48,571 bases of DNA from assembly GCA_020846275.1 (NCBI GenBank), contig JADLEG010000087.1, forward strand, positions 1 to 48,571. The letters are read 5' to 3'. Positions 1-7,331 of this stretch are shown here, in pieces. Under the pieces are notes generated by a model. The model ran no database searches and was not told where the DNA came from. It was given only the letters and a program-made list of their open reading frames with translations. A program made the translations under genes and the position numbers. Every line of letters starts with the position of its first letter. The first letter of the stretch is position 1. This DNA is from Alphaproteobacteria bacterium (lineage in GTDB: Bacteria; Pseudomonadota; Alphaproteobacteria; JAEULC01).

Positions 1-1182
1 CACCTGCTGCTCCAGCTTGACGCCTTCCTTGGCCCCGACCGCGCCGATGAAGCTCTCCACGCACACCACCATGTTCTCGGCGAAATGCCCGTCATAGCCC
101 CATTCCTTGAAATCGGCGGCATAGGCGATGCTGGGATATTCGTCCACCATGCCGGCGCCGTGGATCATCATCATGTAGCGGTTGGGTACATAGGCGTCGG
201 GCACCTTCCAGCAGATCTCGCCGAACTCGCGGAAGCCTAGGCCCGGCTTCAACAGGTTCATGTTGTAGCGCACCTGCTCCTCGGCCAGCGCGTAGAGGCG
301 GCGCTGCTCGTCCGTGGGCTTGCGCCCCGGGCAGACCCAGCTGCGCGACACGTCGGCGAGGTAGCCGAGCGGCCCCACCATGTCGGTGTCGAACGCGACC
401 ATGTCGCCGGGCTCGATCACGCGGTTGGTGCTTTCCTGGAACCAGGGATTGGTGCGCTCACCCGAGCTCAAGAGGCGGCACTCGATCCATTCGCCGTCAT
501 GGGCGACGTTGACCTCGTTCAGCACGGCCCAGAGCTGGTTCTCGGTGATGCCCGGCTCGAGCGCCGCGCGCATCCGGGCGATGCCGGCGTCGCACACATC
601 CATCGACAGGCGCAGCGCCGCGATCTCCTCCGGCGACTTGATGGCGCGCGCCAGCTCGATCGGCCCTTGCGCGTCGCAGATCTGGACTCCGCGATCCCGC
701 AGGAGAAAGGCGCCAGCCGGCTCCAGCCGGTCGACCGCCAGGCGCCGGTTGCGCCCGCCATGCTTGGCGACCAGGCCGGCGACCTCGTCGGCCCAGATCG
801 CCGCCTTCTCCTCCCAGCGCGGCCCGGCCAGGAAATAGAACCAGGGCGTGGCGGAACGTATCTCGTCGACCGTTTCCAGCCGGCCATGGACATGCTTCGT
901 GCTGGAGAACTCGAACAGGATCACCGGACCCTCGGTCGGCACGAAGACCCACCGGCCGGGCGCATGCATGGTCCAGACCTGGAAGACGCGGCTATCGGTG
1001 GCGTAGCGGATGTTGATCGGATCGGCGAGCAGACAGCCCATCAGGTCGTTGCGGGCGAGTTCGGCCCTGAGCCGCGCCAGGCGATAGGCGCGCAGCTTCG
1101 CGCGGTCGATTGCGGCGATCCGCGACGCGATGTCGAAGGCGAGCGGCTGCACCCGGCCCGGCTGTCTGCTTGGCAAATCCAT
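1..1182 (-). CDS. M24 family metallopeptidase, DddP-like (3' end cut by window edge)
   Basis: 394 codons are visible; the C-terminus lies beyond base 1. The ATG at 1182 is preceded by GGAGGGGGCG, which fixes the start. The pita-bread (M24) fold is recognisable in the C-terminal half. Likely metal ligands are Asp265 and Asp267 (FDTDMVGP), Asp277 (YLADVSRS), His341 (MMIHGAGM) and Glu376 (VCVESFIG), the pattern of Xaa-Pro peptidase/creatinase relatives. The text FDTDMVGP...GYLADVSRS and the MMIHGAGM block resemble DMSP lyase DddP more than prolidase, but many DddP-like M24 proteins have unknown substrates. Neighbours give no help with function. Family call is firm; the lyase assignment is only a possibility. 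Confidence 0.85.
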   Translation of the reverse strand, partial: MDLPSRQPGRVQPLAFDIASRIAAIDRAKLRAYRLARLRAELARNDLMGCLLADPINIRYATDSRVFQVWTMHAPGRWVFVPTEGPVILFEFSSTKHVHGRLETVDEIRSATPWFYFLAGPRWEEKAAIWADEVAGLVAKHGGRNRRLAVDRLEPAGAFLLRDRGVQICDAQGPIELARAIKSPEEIAALRLSMDVCDAGIARMRAALEPGITENQLWAVLNEVNVAHDGEWIECRLLSSGERTNPWFQESTNRVIEPGDMVAFDTDMVGPLGYLADVSRSWVCPGRKPTDEQRRLYALAEEQVRYNMNLLKPGLGFREFGEICWKVPDAYVPNRYMMMIHGAGMVDEYPSIAYAADFKEWGYDGHFAENMVVCVESFIGAVGAKEGVKLEQQV

Positions 1183-1297
1183 CGCCCCCTCCACGCCCGA
1201 GCTTTGCGACAGCTTAAGCGAAGGGCGGCGCCGGCGGCAATTGCGCGCGGCCAGTGTCCCGGTTCGCGTTCAGGGCACTAGACTCAAATAGTTGCTC

Positions 1298-1367
1298 GTG
1301 TCCTTTTCGATTCCGAAGTTCGTACGGCGTGCGTCGCAAGCACGGACGAACTTCGCAATCGGGACAC
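1298..1367. repeat. Long imperfect inverted repeat between two minus-strand genes
   Basis: The arms GTGTCC...CGATT.CGAAGTTCGT and ACGAACTTCG.AATCG.GGACAC face each other with a short GCGTGC/GCACG inner stem, starting at the stop codon of the lipid kinase gene. A transcript read from the minus strand would fold into a long hairpin. There is no T-run after it, so classical intrinsic termination is uncertain. Otherwise the gap 1183-1366 holds only the ribosome binding site region of the M24 gene. Confidence 0.6.
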
Positions 1368-2290
1368 TAGTCCGGCGCCAGAATCGTGACGGCCCCGCGC
1401 CGGACGCCGATGTCGATCGCCATTGCCGCGCCATCGACCAGCCCGCCGAGGCGGACGGATTTGCGCGGCCCCGGCTTGTCGTCGACATGCGGGCGGCGCG
1501 CCTCGGCCTCGATCCGCACGCGCCGGCCGCGCACGATGGTCAGCGCCGGCGGATCGGGTTCGTGCTCGATGCGCCGGCGCAGGTAGTCGTCGAGCCGCTC
1601 GCGCTCGTCGGCGCGCACCAGCACTACGTCGAGCTTGCCATCGGCCGAATCCGCTGCGGGCGCCAGCATCAGATTGGGGCCGAGCGAGCAGATGTTCATC
1701 GCCTCGACGGCGAGGAAGCGGCCGGCGATCCGGCGCCGGTCGACCGTCACGACGGCCTCGAACGGGCGGGCGCGCCGGATCGCCTTGATGAAATGCAGGC
1801 GCGCGCGGCTGAGGCGCTGGTTCCGCGCCGCGATCGCCTCAATCTCGGCGGCAGCGCGCTTGTCGAGCCGCGCCATGGTGTCGGAAAACCAGCCGAGCCC
1901 GACCGATTCGACGAAATGCGACTCCTCCCATGGCAGGACGACCCGCCCGATGTCGAACCGCCGCGGCCGCGCGTCTTTCCATGTTTCCGCCATGCGCGCG
2001 TGCGAGCCGGTCAGCCCCAGCGCGCGCGCCAGGTTGTTGGCCGTGCCCATCGGCAGCACCGCCATCACCGCCTTGCCGCCGGCCAGCGCGATCGCCACGC
2101 GCCGCACCGTGCCATCGCCGCCCGCGGCCACCACCAGGCCTTCGGCGCCCGCCACCGCCTGGGCATAGTCCTTGTCCTTGGTGGACAGGTAGGTGACGTC
2201 ATATCCCGCCCGGCGTAGCAGACGTAGCAGCGAGGCGCGCAAGGCTCGTCCCTCGCCCGCGCCGGGATTGTGGATCAGGGTAGCCCGCAT
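1367..2290 (-). CDS. Diacylglycerol kinase-family lipid kinase
   Basis: A 307-aa protein starting MRATLIHNPGAGEG, with the ATG at 2290 preceded by a GGGGGGAAA ribosome site; upstream in-frame codons look like non-coding extension. It carries the DAGK catalytic-domain signatures: the N-terminal NPGAG loop, AAGGDGTVRRVA for nucleotide binding, and PMGTANNLARAL. The C-terminal part (SLGPNLMLAPAADSADGKLDVVLVR) matches the YegS/DgkB-type second domain. The family phosphorylates diacylglycerol, sphingoid bases or related lipids at the inner membrane face using ATP. Substrate cannot be told from sequence. It may be co-transcribed with the M24 gene downstream, though a long hairpin separates them. 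Confidence 0.88.
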   Translation of the reverse strand: MRATLIHNPGAGEGRALRASLLRLLRRAGYDVTYLSTKDKDYAQAVAGAEGLVVAAGGDGTVRRVAIALAGGKAVMAVLPMGTANNLARALGLTGSHARMAETWKDARPRRFDIGRVVLPWEESHFVESVGLGWFSDTMARLDKRAAAEIEAIAARNQRLSRARLHFIKAIRRARPFEAVVTVDRRRIAGRFLAVEAMNICSLGPNLMLAPAADSADGKLDVVLVRADERERLDDYLRRRIEHEPDPPALTIVRGRRVRIEAEARRPHVDDKPGPRKSVRLGGLVDGAAMAIDIGVRRGAVTILAPD

Positions 2291-2433
2291 CGATCGATTT
2301 CCCCCCGCTGCGCCGGCACCATCAACGCGCCAGCGCGCATTCCGTTGCATTGCGCCGGAACGCTTGCCGGCCGCGCCCCACCCCGGCAAGATCGCGCGGA
2401 GAGGGAACCGGTATTGGCCGCGGGAGCAGCAGC

Positions 2434-3054
2434 ATGAACACGATCGCCTCGCCGTTCAGTCCCAACCGCGTCTCGTGGTCGGGCGAGAATCCAGGCATCT
2501 ACCTGAGGGAGAGCGCAGAAGGAAAGTTCACCGCCCTTGCGTCGTTCTTCCGCGTGGTGCTGTCGCCCCACGGGCCGGGCAAGGCGGTGGTGGTCTGCGC
2601 CGCGCCCGACAAGGCCGCCGGCGCCGATGCCGGCAATTTCGTGCTGAGCGACAACGACAAGTTGGCGCGCTGGCTGGTCAGCGATTTCCTGTCGCATTTC
2701 GGCGCCTTCAAGGACAAGCCCGCCGTCAAGTCGCTCGCCTACCTGAAGCTCGACAAGGCCGAGACGCGGGGCGACGTGCGTTCGAGCTGGGTCGAGTCGA
2801 TCAGTGGCGGCGGCCACAAAGTCGAGATGAGCTGGAGCGAACTTGGCGAGCCGGTCTGCGTCGACGTGCCGCCCGCGCAGTCCGCCACCGGCCGGCATCA
2901 GATGTACAGCCTGTTCATCAATGCCGGCGCGGCGAGCCTGGTGGTGGACAACAAGAAGATGCCCGGCGGCGTTTTCGCGCGCCCGTTCTTCGGCCGCGAC
3001 ACCGGGCGCACCGCCTTTCTGGCCTTTTCCGAAACCTGGCTCAATCCCGCATGA
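2434..3054 (+). CDS. Conserved hypothetical protein
   Basis: A 206-aa protein beginning MNTIASPFSPNRVSW. I do not recognise a family. It has no signal peptide or membrane segment, balanced composition, and sensible third-codon-position GC, so it looks like a real soluble cytoplasmic protein. The start at 2434 follows GGGAGCAGCAGC, a plausible ribosome site; an upstream in-frame start at 2350 overlaps the divergent lipid kinase leader and is less likely. It is followed 19 nt later by a small exported protein gene, so the two may share a transcript. Confidence 0.65.
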   Translation: MNTIASPFSPNRVSWSGENPGIYLRESAEGKFTALASFFRVVLSPHGPGKAVVVCAAPDKAAGADAGNFVLSDNDKLARWLVSDFLSHFGAFKDKPAVKSLAYLKLDKAETRGDVRSSWVESISGGGHKVEMSWSELGEPVCVDVPPAQSATGRHQMYSLFINAGAASLVVDNKKMPGGVFARPFFGRDTGRTAFLAFSETWLNPA

Positions 3055-3073
3055 ACGCAGGGAGAACCCGGCA

Positions 3074-3460
3074 ATGACAAATCATCGCAGGACGATCGCA
3101 AGGCGCTGCACGATGGCGGCCGTCGCGATCCTGGCCATCGGTCCCGACGCCGCGCAGGCCCAGCCGGTCAAATATACCTGGCACGGCCAGGGCGAAAACG
3201 TGCCGGGCAGTTCGAAATGTCCGGGCTACACGCTGGACCTCAACGTCTACGTCGAGAACGGCAAGGTCTGGGGCGACTGGCTGCAGGTCGGGCGCGTGGT
3301 GCGGAATTTCGAGTTCCCCCTGGCGGCGGACGGCACGTTCGGGGGCAAGGTCGATTTGCAGGCCAGCATCATGAACGTGAAGGGCCAGATCACCCCGGAC
3401 GGCGCGCGGTTCGACATGAAAGGCTACTGCATCTTCGGCGGGCGATTGAAGAAGGAATAG
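3074..3460 (+). CDS. Small exported hypothetical protein
   Basis: A 128-aa protein with a clear Sec signal peptide: basic n-region (MTNHRRTIARR), hydrophobic core (MAAVAILAIG), and likely cleavage after AQA (about residue 30). The mature part, about 100 residues, begins QPVKYTWHGQGE and has two cysteines (SSKCPGY and KGYCIFGG) that could pair in the periplasm. The alternating polar/hydrophobic pattern suggests a small beta-rich fold. The ATG at 3074 is preceded by GGAGAACCCGGCA. No known domain recognised. It lies just downstream of another unknown gene in the same direction. Confidence 0.68.
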   Translation: MTNHRRTIARRCTMAAVAILAIGPDAAQAQPVKYTWHGQGENVPGSSKCPGYTLDLNVYVENGKVWGDWLQVGRVVRNFEFPLAADGTFGGKVDLQASIMNVKGQITPDGARFDMKGYCIFGGRLKKE

Positions 3461-3688
3461 TCCTCGCACCGCGACCGCGGCCCAGCCTGGGGCCGACCCT
3501 TGCCTCGCTCGAGGAGCGCGACCGCCTGATGAGCATCGACGAGCGCGTCCATGCCCCGGCCGAGCCCAAAAGCGGCGTGCGCCGCCACGCCATCGAGGCG
3601 TTTGCCGCGCTGGACCCCGGCCAAAGCCGATGGTAGCGGCGGCGGCCGGCGGATTGACGGGATCCGAACGGGCTTCTAGCATGCCTGC

Positions 3689-3997
3689 ATGAACATCGAC
3701 CGCCGCCGCTTCCTGGGTCTGGGCGTTTTCGCCGCGACGGGCACTGCGACGTTGCACGCCGCCGGCGCTTTCCAGCTGCAGGAAATGAACGTGCCGACCG
3801 CGCGGGCTTATCGCCTGGCCTGCGAGGCGCCGGCAAACCACGCGCAGCTCCTGGCCGAGATCGACGCGTCGCTCGCCGGCCGGACGCTGACGGCCGAGGA
3901 GACGCAAGCGATCCGCGCCGCCGCGCGCTGCCCGCTGTGCGGCTGCGCGCTGGTCGCGGCGGCAGCGCCGATCCCGGCGGCCAACGCGCCCTTCTGA
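3689..3997 (+). CDS. Tat-exported small protein with CxxCxC cluster
   Basis: A 102-aa protein with a twin-arginine signal (RRRFLGLG at residues 5-12, then a hydrophobic stretch to about residue 26). The mature part is about 75 aa and ends with CPLCGC (residues 81-86), a compact cysteine cluster suited to metal or Fe-S binding, followed by an Ala/Pro-rich tail. Tat export suggests folding or cofactor loading before transport. I do not recognise the family. The preceding gap (3461-3688) shows no convincing gene. The next gene, an SDR, starts 19 nt downstream, so the two may be co-transcribed. Confidence 0.6.
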   Translation: MNIDRRRFLGLGVFAATGTATLHAAGAFQLQEMNVPTARAYRLACEAPANHAQLLAEIDASLAGRTLTAEETQAIRAAARCPLCGCALVAAAAPIPAANAPF

Positions 3998-4016
3998 TCC
4001 CGTTTCCGTCGCCATC

Positions 4017-4808
4017 ATGGACCATCGCAGCGCGCTGATCACCGGCGCGTCGAGTGGCATCGGCGCCGCCTTCGCGCGCGTGCTGCCTGCGGTTACCAAC
4101 CTGGTGCTGACCGGGCGCGACACGGGCGCGCTCGACGCGCTTGCCCGCGAGCTCGACCGGCCCGGCCGCACGATCGCGACCGTGACGGCCGACCTTGGCA
4201 CCGACGCTGGCCGCGACGCGGTGATCGCCGCCGGCGAGGCGGCGGGGATCGACCTTCTGATCAACAACGCGGGGCTGGGCTTCTTCGGCCCGATCCCGCG
4301 CGTCCGGCCCGAGGACGAACGCGCGATGGTCGAGGTCAACGTGGTGACGCCGGTTGTCCTGACGCGCGCGTTGCTGCCCGGAATGCTCGGCCGCGCCAAG
4401 GCCGCGAACCGGCGCGCCGGCGTGATCGTGGTGTCAAGCATCTCGGCCTTCCTGCCGGTGTCGCGGCTAGCGACCTATGCCGCCAGCAAGGCCTTCGACC
4501 TGCACTATGCCGAGGCGCTGGCCGCCGACCTCGAGGGCGAGCCCTGCGACGTGGTGGCCCTGTGCCCCGGCTTCACCAGGACCAAGTTCGGCGAGCGCTC
4601 GGGCATGAAGCCCTGGATGTTCCACGGCGCCGCCAGCCCGGAGCGCGTGGCGCGCGCCGGGCTCGAAGCCCTCGGCCGCAGGCGCACGGTGGTGATCGGA
4701 TCGGGCGCGGTCATGGCCCCGCTGGGGGCGCGCCTGCTGCCGCGCCGCTGGATGTCCTCGGGCGTGGTGGCGGCGATGAAGCGGCTGAAGCAGCGAAGCG
4801 GGATGTAG
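4017..4808 (+). CDS. SDR family NAD(P)-dependent oxidoreductase
   Basis: 263 aa, typical of classical short-chain dehydrogenases. Near the N-terminus is TGASSGIG (cofactor Rossmann motif), then NNAG in LLINNAGLGFF, the catalytic Ser in VVSSISAF, and YAASKAF giving Tyr and Lys of the YxxxK motif. The PGFTRTKF segment follows as in the family. The C-terminus is Arg-rich, with weak hydrophobic character (MAPLGARLLPRRWM), which some SDRs of the DltE/YqjQ type use for membrane contact. The substrate is unknown. It starts 19 nt after the small Tat-exported protein. Confidence 0.85.
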   Translation: MDHRSALITGASSGIGAAFARVLPAVTNLVLTGRDTGALDALARELDRPGRTIATVTADLGTDAGRDAVIAAGEAAGIDLLINNAGLGFFGPIPRVRPEDERAMVEVNVVTPVVLTRALLPGMLGRAKAANRRAGVIVVSSISAFLPVSRLATYAASKAFDLHYAEALAADLEGEPCDVVALCPGFTRTKFGERSGMKPWMFHGAASPERVARAGLEALGRRRTVVIGSGAVMAPLGARLLPRRWMSSGVVAAMKRLKQRSGM

Positions 4809-4936
4809 CGCGACCGCTGTCCTTCGCGGGGCTGACGGACTCTTGCTTGCGATCCTTGTCCATCCCGCCATTGCCGGGTCGTGCGCGGCGGCGCATGATT
4901 GCCGCAACGGAATGCCGCCAACGGGGGAGGAAGGGG

Positions 4937-6010
4937 ATGTCGATCCGACATGGAATTTCACGCGTGGCCATCGGCGCCGCGCTGGCGCTTGCGGCCTTCA
5001 CGGCGTCGGCGGCCGACTACCCGACACCGAAGACCGGCGCGTGGGTGGCGCGCGACTTCAAGTTCCACACCGGCGAGGTGATCGCCGAACTGAAGCTGGC
5101 GTATACGACCGTGGGCGAGCCCACCGGCGAGCCGGTGATCGTGCTGCACGGCACCGGCGGCGCGGCCGGTAGCATGCTGACCCCCGCCTTCGCCGGCGAA
5201 TTGTTCGGGCCAGGCCAGCCGCTGGACGCGACCAGGTACTACATCATCCTGCCAGACGCGATCGGCCACGGAAAATCGTCCAAGCCGTCGGACGGCATGA
5301 GGGCGAAGTTTCCGCGCTACAACTACGCCGACATGGTCGAGGCACAATACCGGCTGGTCACCGAAGGCCTGGGGGTCAAGCGCGCGCGGCTGGTGATGGG
5401 CAACTCGATGGGCGGCATGCATTCCTGGATCTGGGGCGTCGCGCATCCCGAGTTCATGGACGTGCTGGCGCCGATGGCTTCGCAGCCCACCGAGATGTCC
5501 AGCCGCAACTGGATGATGCGGCGGCTGATCATCGATTCGATCCGCAACGACCCGGAATGGCAGGGCGGCAACTACGTCACGCAGCCCAAGGCGTTCAAGA
5601 CCGCCAACGTGTTCTATGGCATCGCGACCAGCGGCGGCACGCTGGCCTACCAGATGATGGCGCCCACGCGCGAGAAGGCGGACAAGCTTTTGGACGAGCG
5701 GCTGGCCGCGCCGATGAACGCCGACGCCAACGACTTTCTCTACCAGTGGGACAGCTCGCGCGACTACAATTCCTCGGCCGGGCTCGAGCGCATCCAGGCC
5801 ATGGTGCTGGTCATCAACGCGGCCGACGACGAACGCAATCCGCCCGAGACCGGATTGATGGAGAACGCGCTGAAGCGCATCAAGAGCGCGCGGCTGCACC
5901 TGATCCCGGCCAGCACCGAGACGCGCGGCCATGGCACCACCGGCATGGCGAAGTTCTATGCCGACGCGCTGAAGGAGGTGCTGCAGGCCGCGCCGAAAAA
6001 GACCATGTAA
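4937..6010 (+). CDS. Exported alpha/beta-fold hydrolase (homoserine acetyltransferase-like)
   Basis: 357 aa with an N-terminal signal peptide (MSIRHGISRVAIGAALALAAFTASA, cut near residue 26). The ATG at 4937 follows GGGAGGAAGGGG. The fold is that of MetX-like alpha/beta-hydrolases: oxyanion region VIVLHGTGG, nucleophile elbow MGNSMGG (Ser157), acid in INAADDERNPP, and His in ETRGHGTTG. MetX itself is cytoplasmic, and the GNSMGG elbow differs from the usual GGSLGG, so this is a periplasmic hydrolase rather than a methionine biosynthetic enzyme. Substrate unknown. The gene stands alone between an SDR and a convergent DUF2938 gene. Confidence 0.85.
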   Translation: MSIRHGISRVAIGAALALAAFTASAADYPTPKTGAWVARDFKFHTGEVIAELKLAYTTVGEPTGEPVIVLHGTGGAAGSMLTPAFAGELFGPGQPLDATRYYIILPDAIGHGKSSKPSDGMRAKFPRYNYADMVEAQYRLVTEGLGVKRARLVMGNSMGGMHSWIWGVAHPEFMDVLAPMASQPTEMSSRNWMMRRLIIDSIRNDPEWQGGNYVTQPKAFKTANVFYGIATSGGTLAYQMMAPTREKADKLLDERLAAPMNADANDFLYQWDSSRDYNSSAGLERIQAMVLVINAADDERNPPETGLMENALKRIKSARLHLIPASTETRGHGTTGMAKFYADALKEVLQAAPKKTM

Positions 6011-6096
6011 GCCGCGCCGCGACGAGCGGGAACATCGGTCCGGCGCGCGCGGCGCACCGGGCGCGACAGGGGGGCGAAGGCGACCTGCCCCCGGGG

Positions 6097-6567
6097 CTAG
6101 ACGAGGAAGCTTCCGGCCGCGAGGCCGAGGCCGAAGGCGGTATGCGAGGCCAGCGCCTGCAGGCAGGGCACGATCGGCCGCGGGGCCTTGCTGGCCAGCA
6201 CGCCCGCGCCCATTGCCGGCATGAAGAAGAACCAAGGGACCACCACGCTGCACGCACCGAACACCAGCCCGTTCAGCAACGAAGGTTCGATGCCGAGGCC
6301 GGAGCGCAGGAAGGCCAGGTAGGCGAAGCCGTAGAGAACCCCGGTCGCATAGTGCCCGATCCAGCCGATCGCCAGCTCGTTGGCAGCCGGCGGCTCGGCG
6401 GCGATCGAATCGTGGAACAGCCTGCCCCGCGCGGCGCCGATGAACCAGCGGCCGACCAACGCCCAGTTGCTGGGCGGCAGGCCGGACAGAAGGCGCAGGA
6501 TGCGCTGCCAAATGTCGAGAAACGCGGTCGCGACCACGCCCGATGCGATGGCTTCCAGGATTCGCAT
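6097..6567 (-). CDS. DUF2938 family membrane protein
   Basis: A 156-aa integral membrane protein with about four hydrophobic segments (AIASGVVATAFLDIW, IGHYATGVLYGFAYLAF, GLVFGACSVVVPWFFF, HTAFGLGLAAGSFLV). The blocks NWALVGRWFIGAARGRLFHD and GHYATGVLYGF match what I recall of DUF2938. The start at 6567 is chosen because GGAGGGGGAC sits just upstream; an in-frame ATG at 6588 lies before that ribosome site. Function of the family is unknown. It converges with the upstream hydrolase gene and is divergent from the molybdenum hydroxylase genes. Confidence 0.72.
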   Translation of the reverse strand: MRILEAIASGVVATAFLDIWQRILRLLSGLPPSNWALVGRWFIGAARGRLFHDSIAAEPPAANELAIGWIGHYATGVLYGFAYLAFLRSGLGIEPSLLNGLVFGACSVVVPWFFFMPAMGAGVLASKAPRPIVPCLQALASHTAFGLGLAAGSFLV

Positions 6568-6831
6568 GTCCCCCTCCGGCGACCGCAATCGTCAAAGACA
6601 CCCCAGGCGGCCGCGCCGCGCGCATCCTAGGGACAATCTCCGGCGAATGCACCCGGGCGCCCCCCGGCCAACGGCGCGACCTTCACAACGTCGTGCCTTA
6701 GGGTAAACGGCGATGGCCAGGGGTAGCGCGCGGCACCTCCGCAGCCTAGGATTGCTGGCACGTGTCGTGGCGCGCTGGCGCCCGCAACGGGCGCCGTGGC
6801 GCGCCATGGAAACCGCCTGGGGAGGGGCGCC

Positions 6832-7320
6832 ATGGCCAAGCTGAACGTCAACGGCAAAGCGTTCGACGTGAAGGTCGATCCGGACACGCCGCTTCTGTGG
6901 GCGATCCGCGAGCAGGTCGGCTTGACCGGCACGAAATACGGCTGCGGCGTCGCGCAATGCGGGGCCTGCTCGGTGCACCTCAACGGCGAGTTGGCGCGGT
7001 CCTGCGCGATCCCGGTCAGCACCCTGAAGCCGACCGACAAGATCGTGACGATCGAAGGCCTGTCGCGCGACGGCAGCCATCCCGTGCAGAAGGCCTGGGC
7101 CGCGGTGGACGTGCCGCAATGCGGCTACTGCCAGAGCGGCCAGATCATGGCGGCCGCCGCGCTCCTGAAGAAAAAGCCCAAGCCGAGCGACACCGACATC
7201 GACACGGCGATGACCAATATCTGCCGCTGCGGCACCTACCAGCGCATCCGCGCGGCGGTGCACATGGCCGCGAGCGGCGGCACCGCCGCCGTCACCACCA
7301 ACAGCCAGAAGAAGGCATGA
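6832..7320 (+). CDS. (2Fe-2S)-binding subunit of a molybdenum hydroxylase (IorA-like)
   Basis: 162 aa, the usual size for the small subunit of isoquinoline 1-oxidoreductase-type enzymes. The N-terminal plant-ferredoxin cluster uses Cys38, Cys43, Cys46 and Cys58 ([10 protein letters not shown]). The C-terminal helical cluster uses Cys97, Cys100, Cys131 and Cys133 (CGYCQSGQ and CRCGTY). It would pass electrons from the molybdopterin site of its partner, encoded 11 nt downstream, to an outside acceptor. The ATG at 6832 follows GGAGGGGCGCC; the upstream GTG at 6796 lacks such a site. No FAD subunit gene is present, as expected for the two-subunit IorAB class. Confidence 0.93.
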   Translation: MAKLNVNGKAFDVKVDPDTPLLWAIREQVGLTGTKYGCGVAQCGACSVHLNGELARSCAIPVSTLKPTDKIVTIEGLSRDGSHPVQKAWAAVDVPQCGYCQSGQIMAAAALLKKKPKPSDTDIDTAMTNICRCGTYQRIRAAVHMAASGGTAAVTTNSQKKA

Positions 7321-7331
7321 GGGGGCGCAGC

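Noticed and set aside
3529..3636. Possible 35-aa reading frame MSIDERVHAPAEPKSG in the gap between two small exported protein genes
   Set aside because: A GAGGAG lies upstream but at 11 bases' distance; no hydrophobic or domain features and no supporting signals, so not annotated.
6762..6785. TGGCACGTGTCGTGGC upstream of the molybdenum hydroxylase genes as a sigma-54 (-24/-12) promoter
   Set aside because: The GG element fits but the -12 GC is out of register with TTGC; no sigma-54 activator gene nearby.
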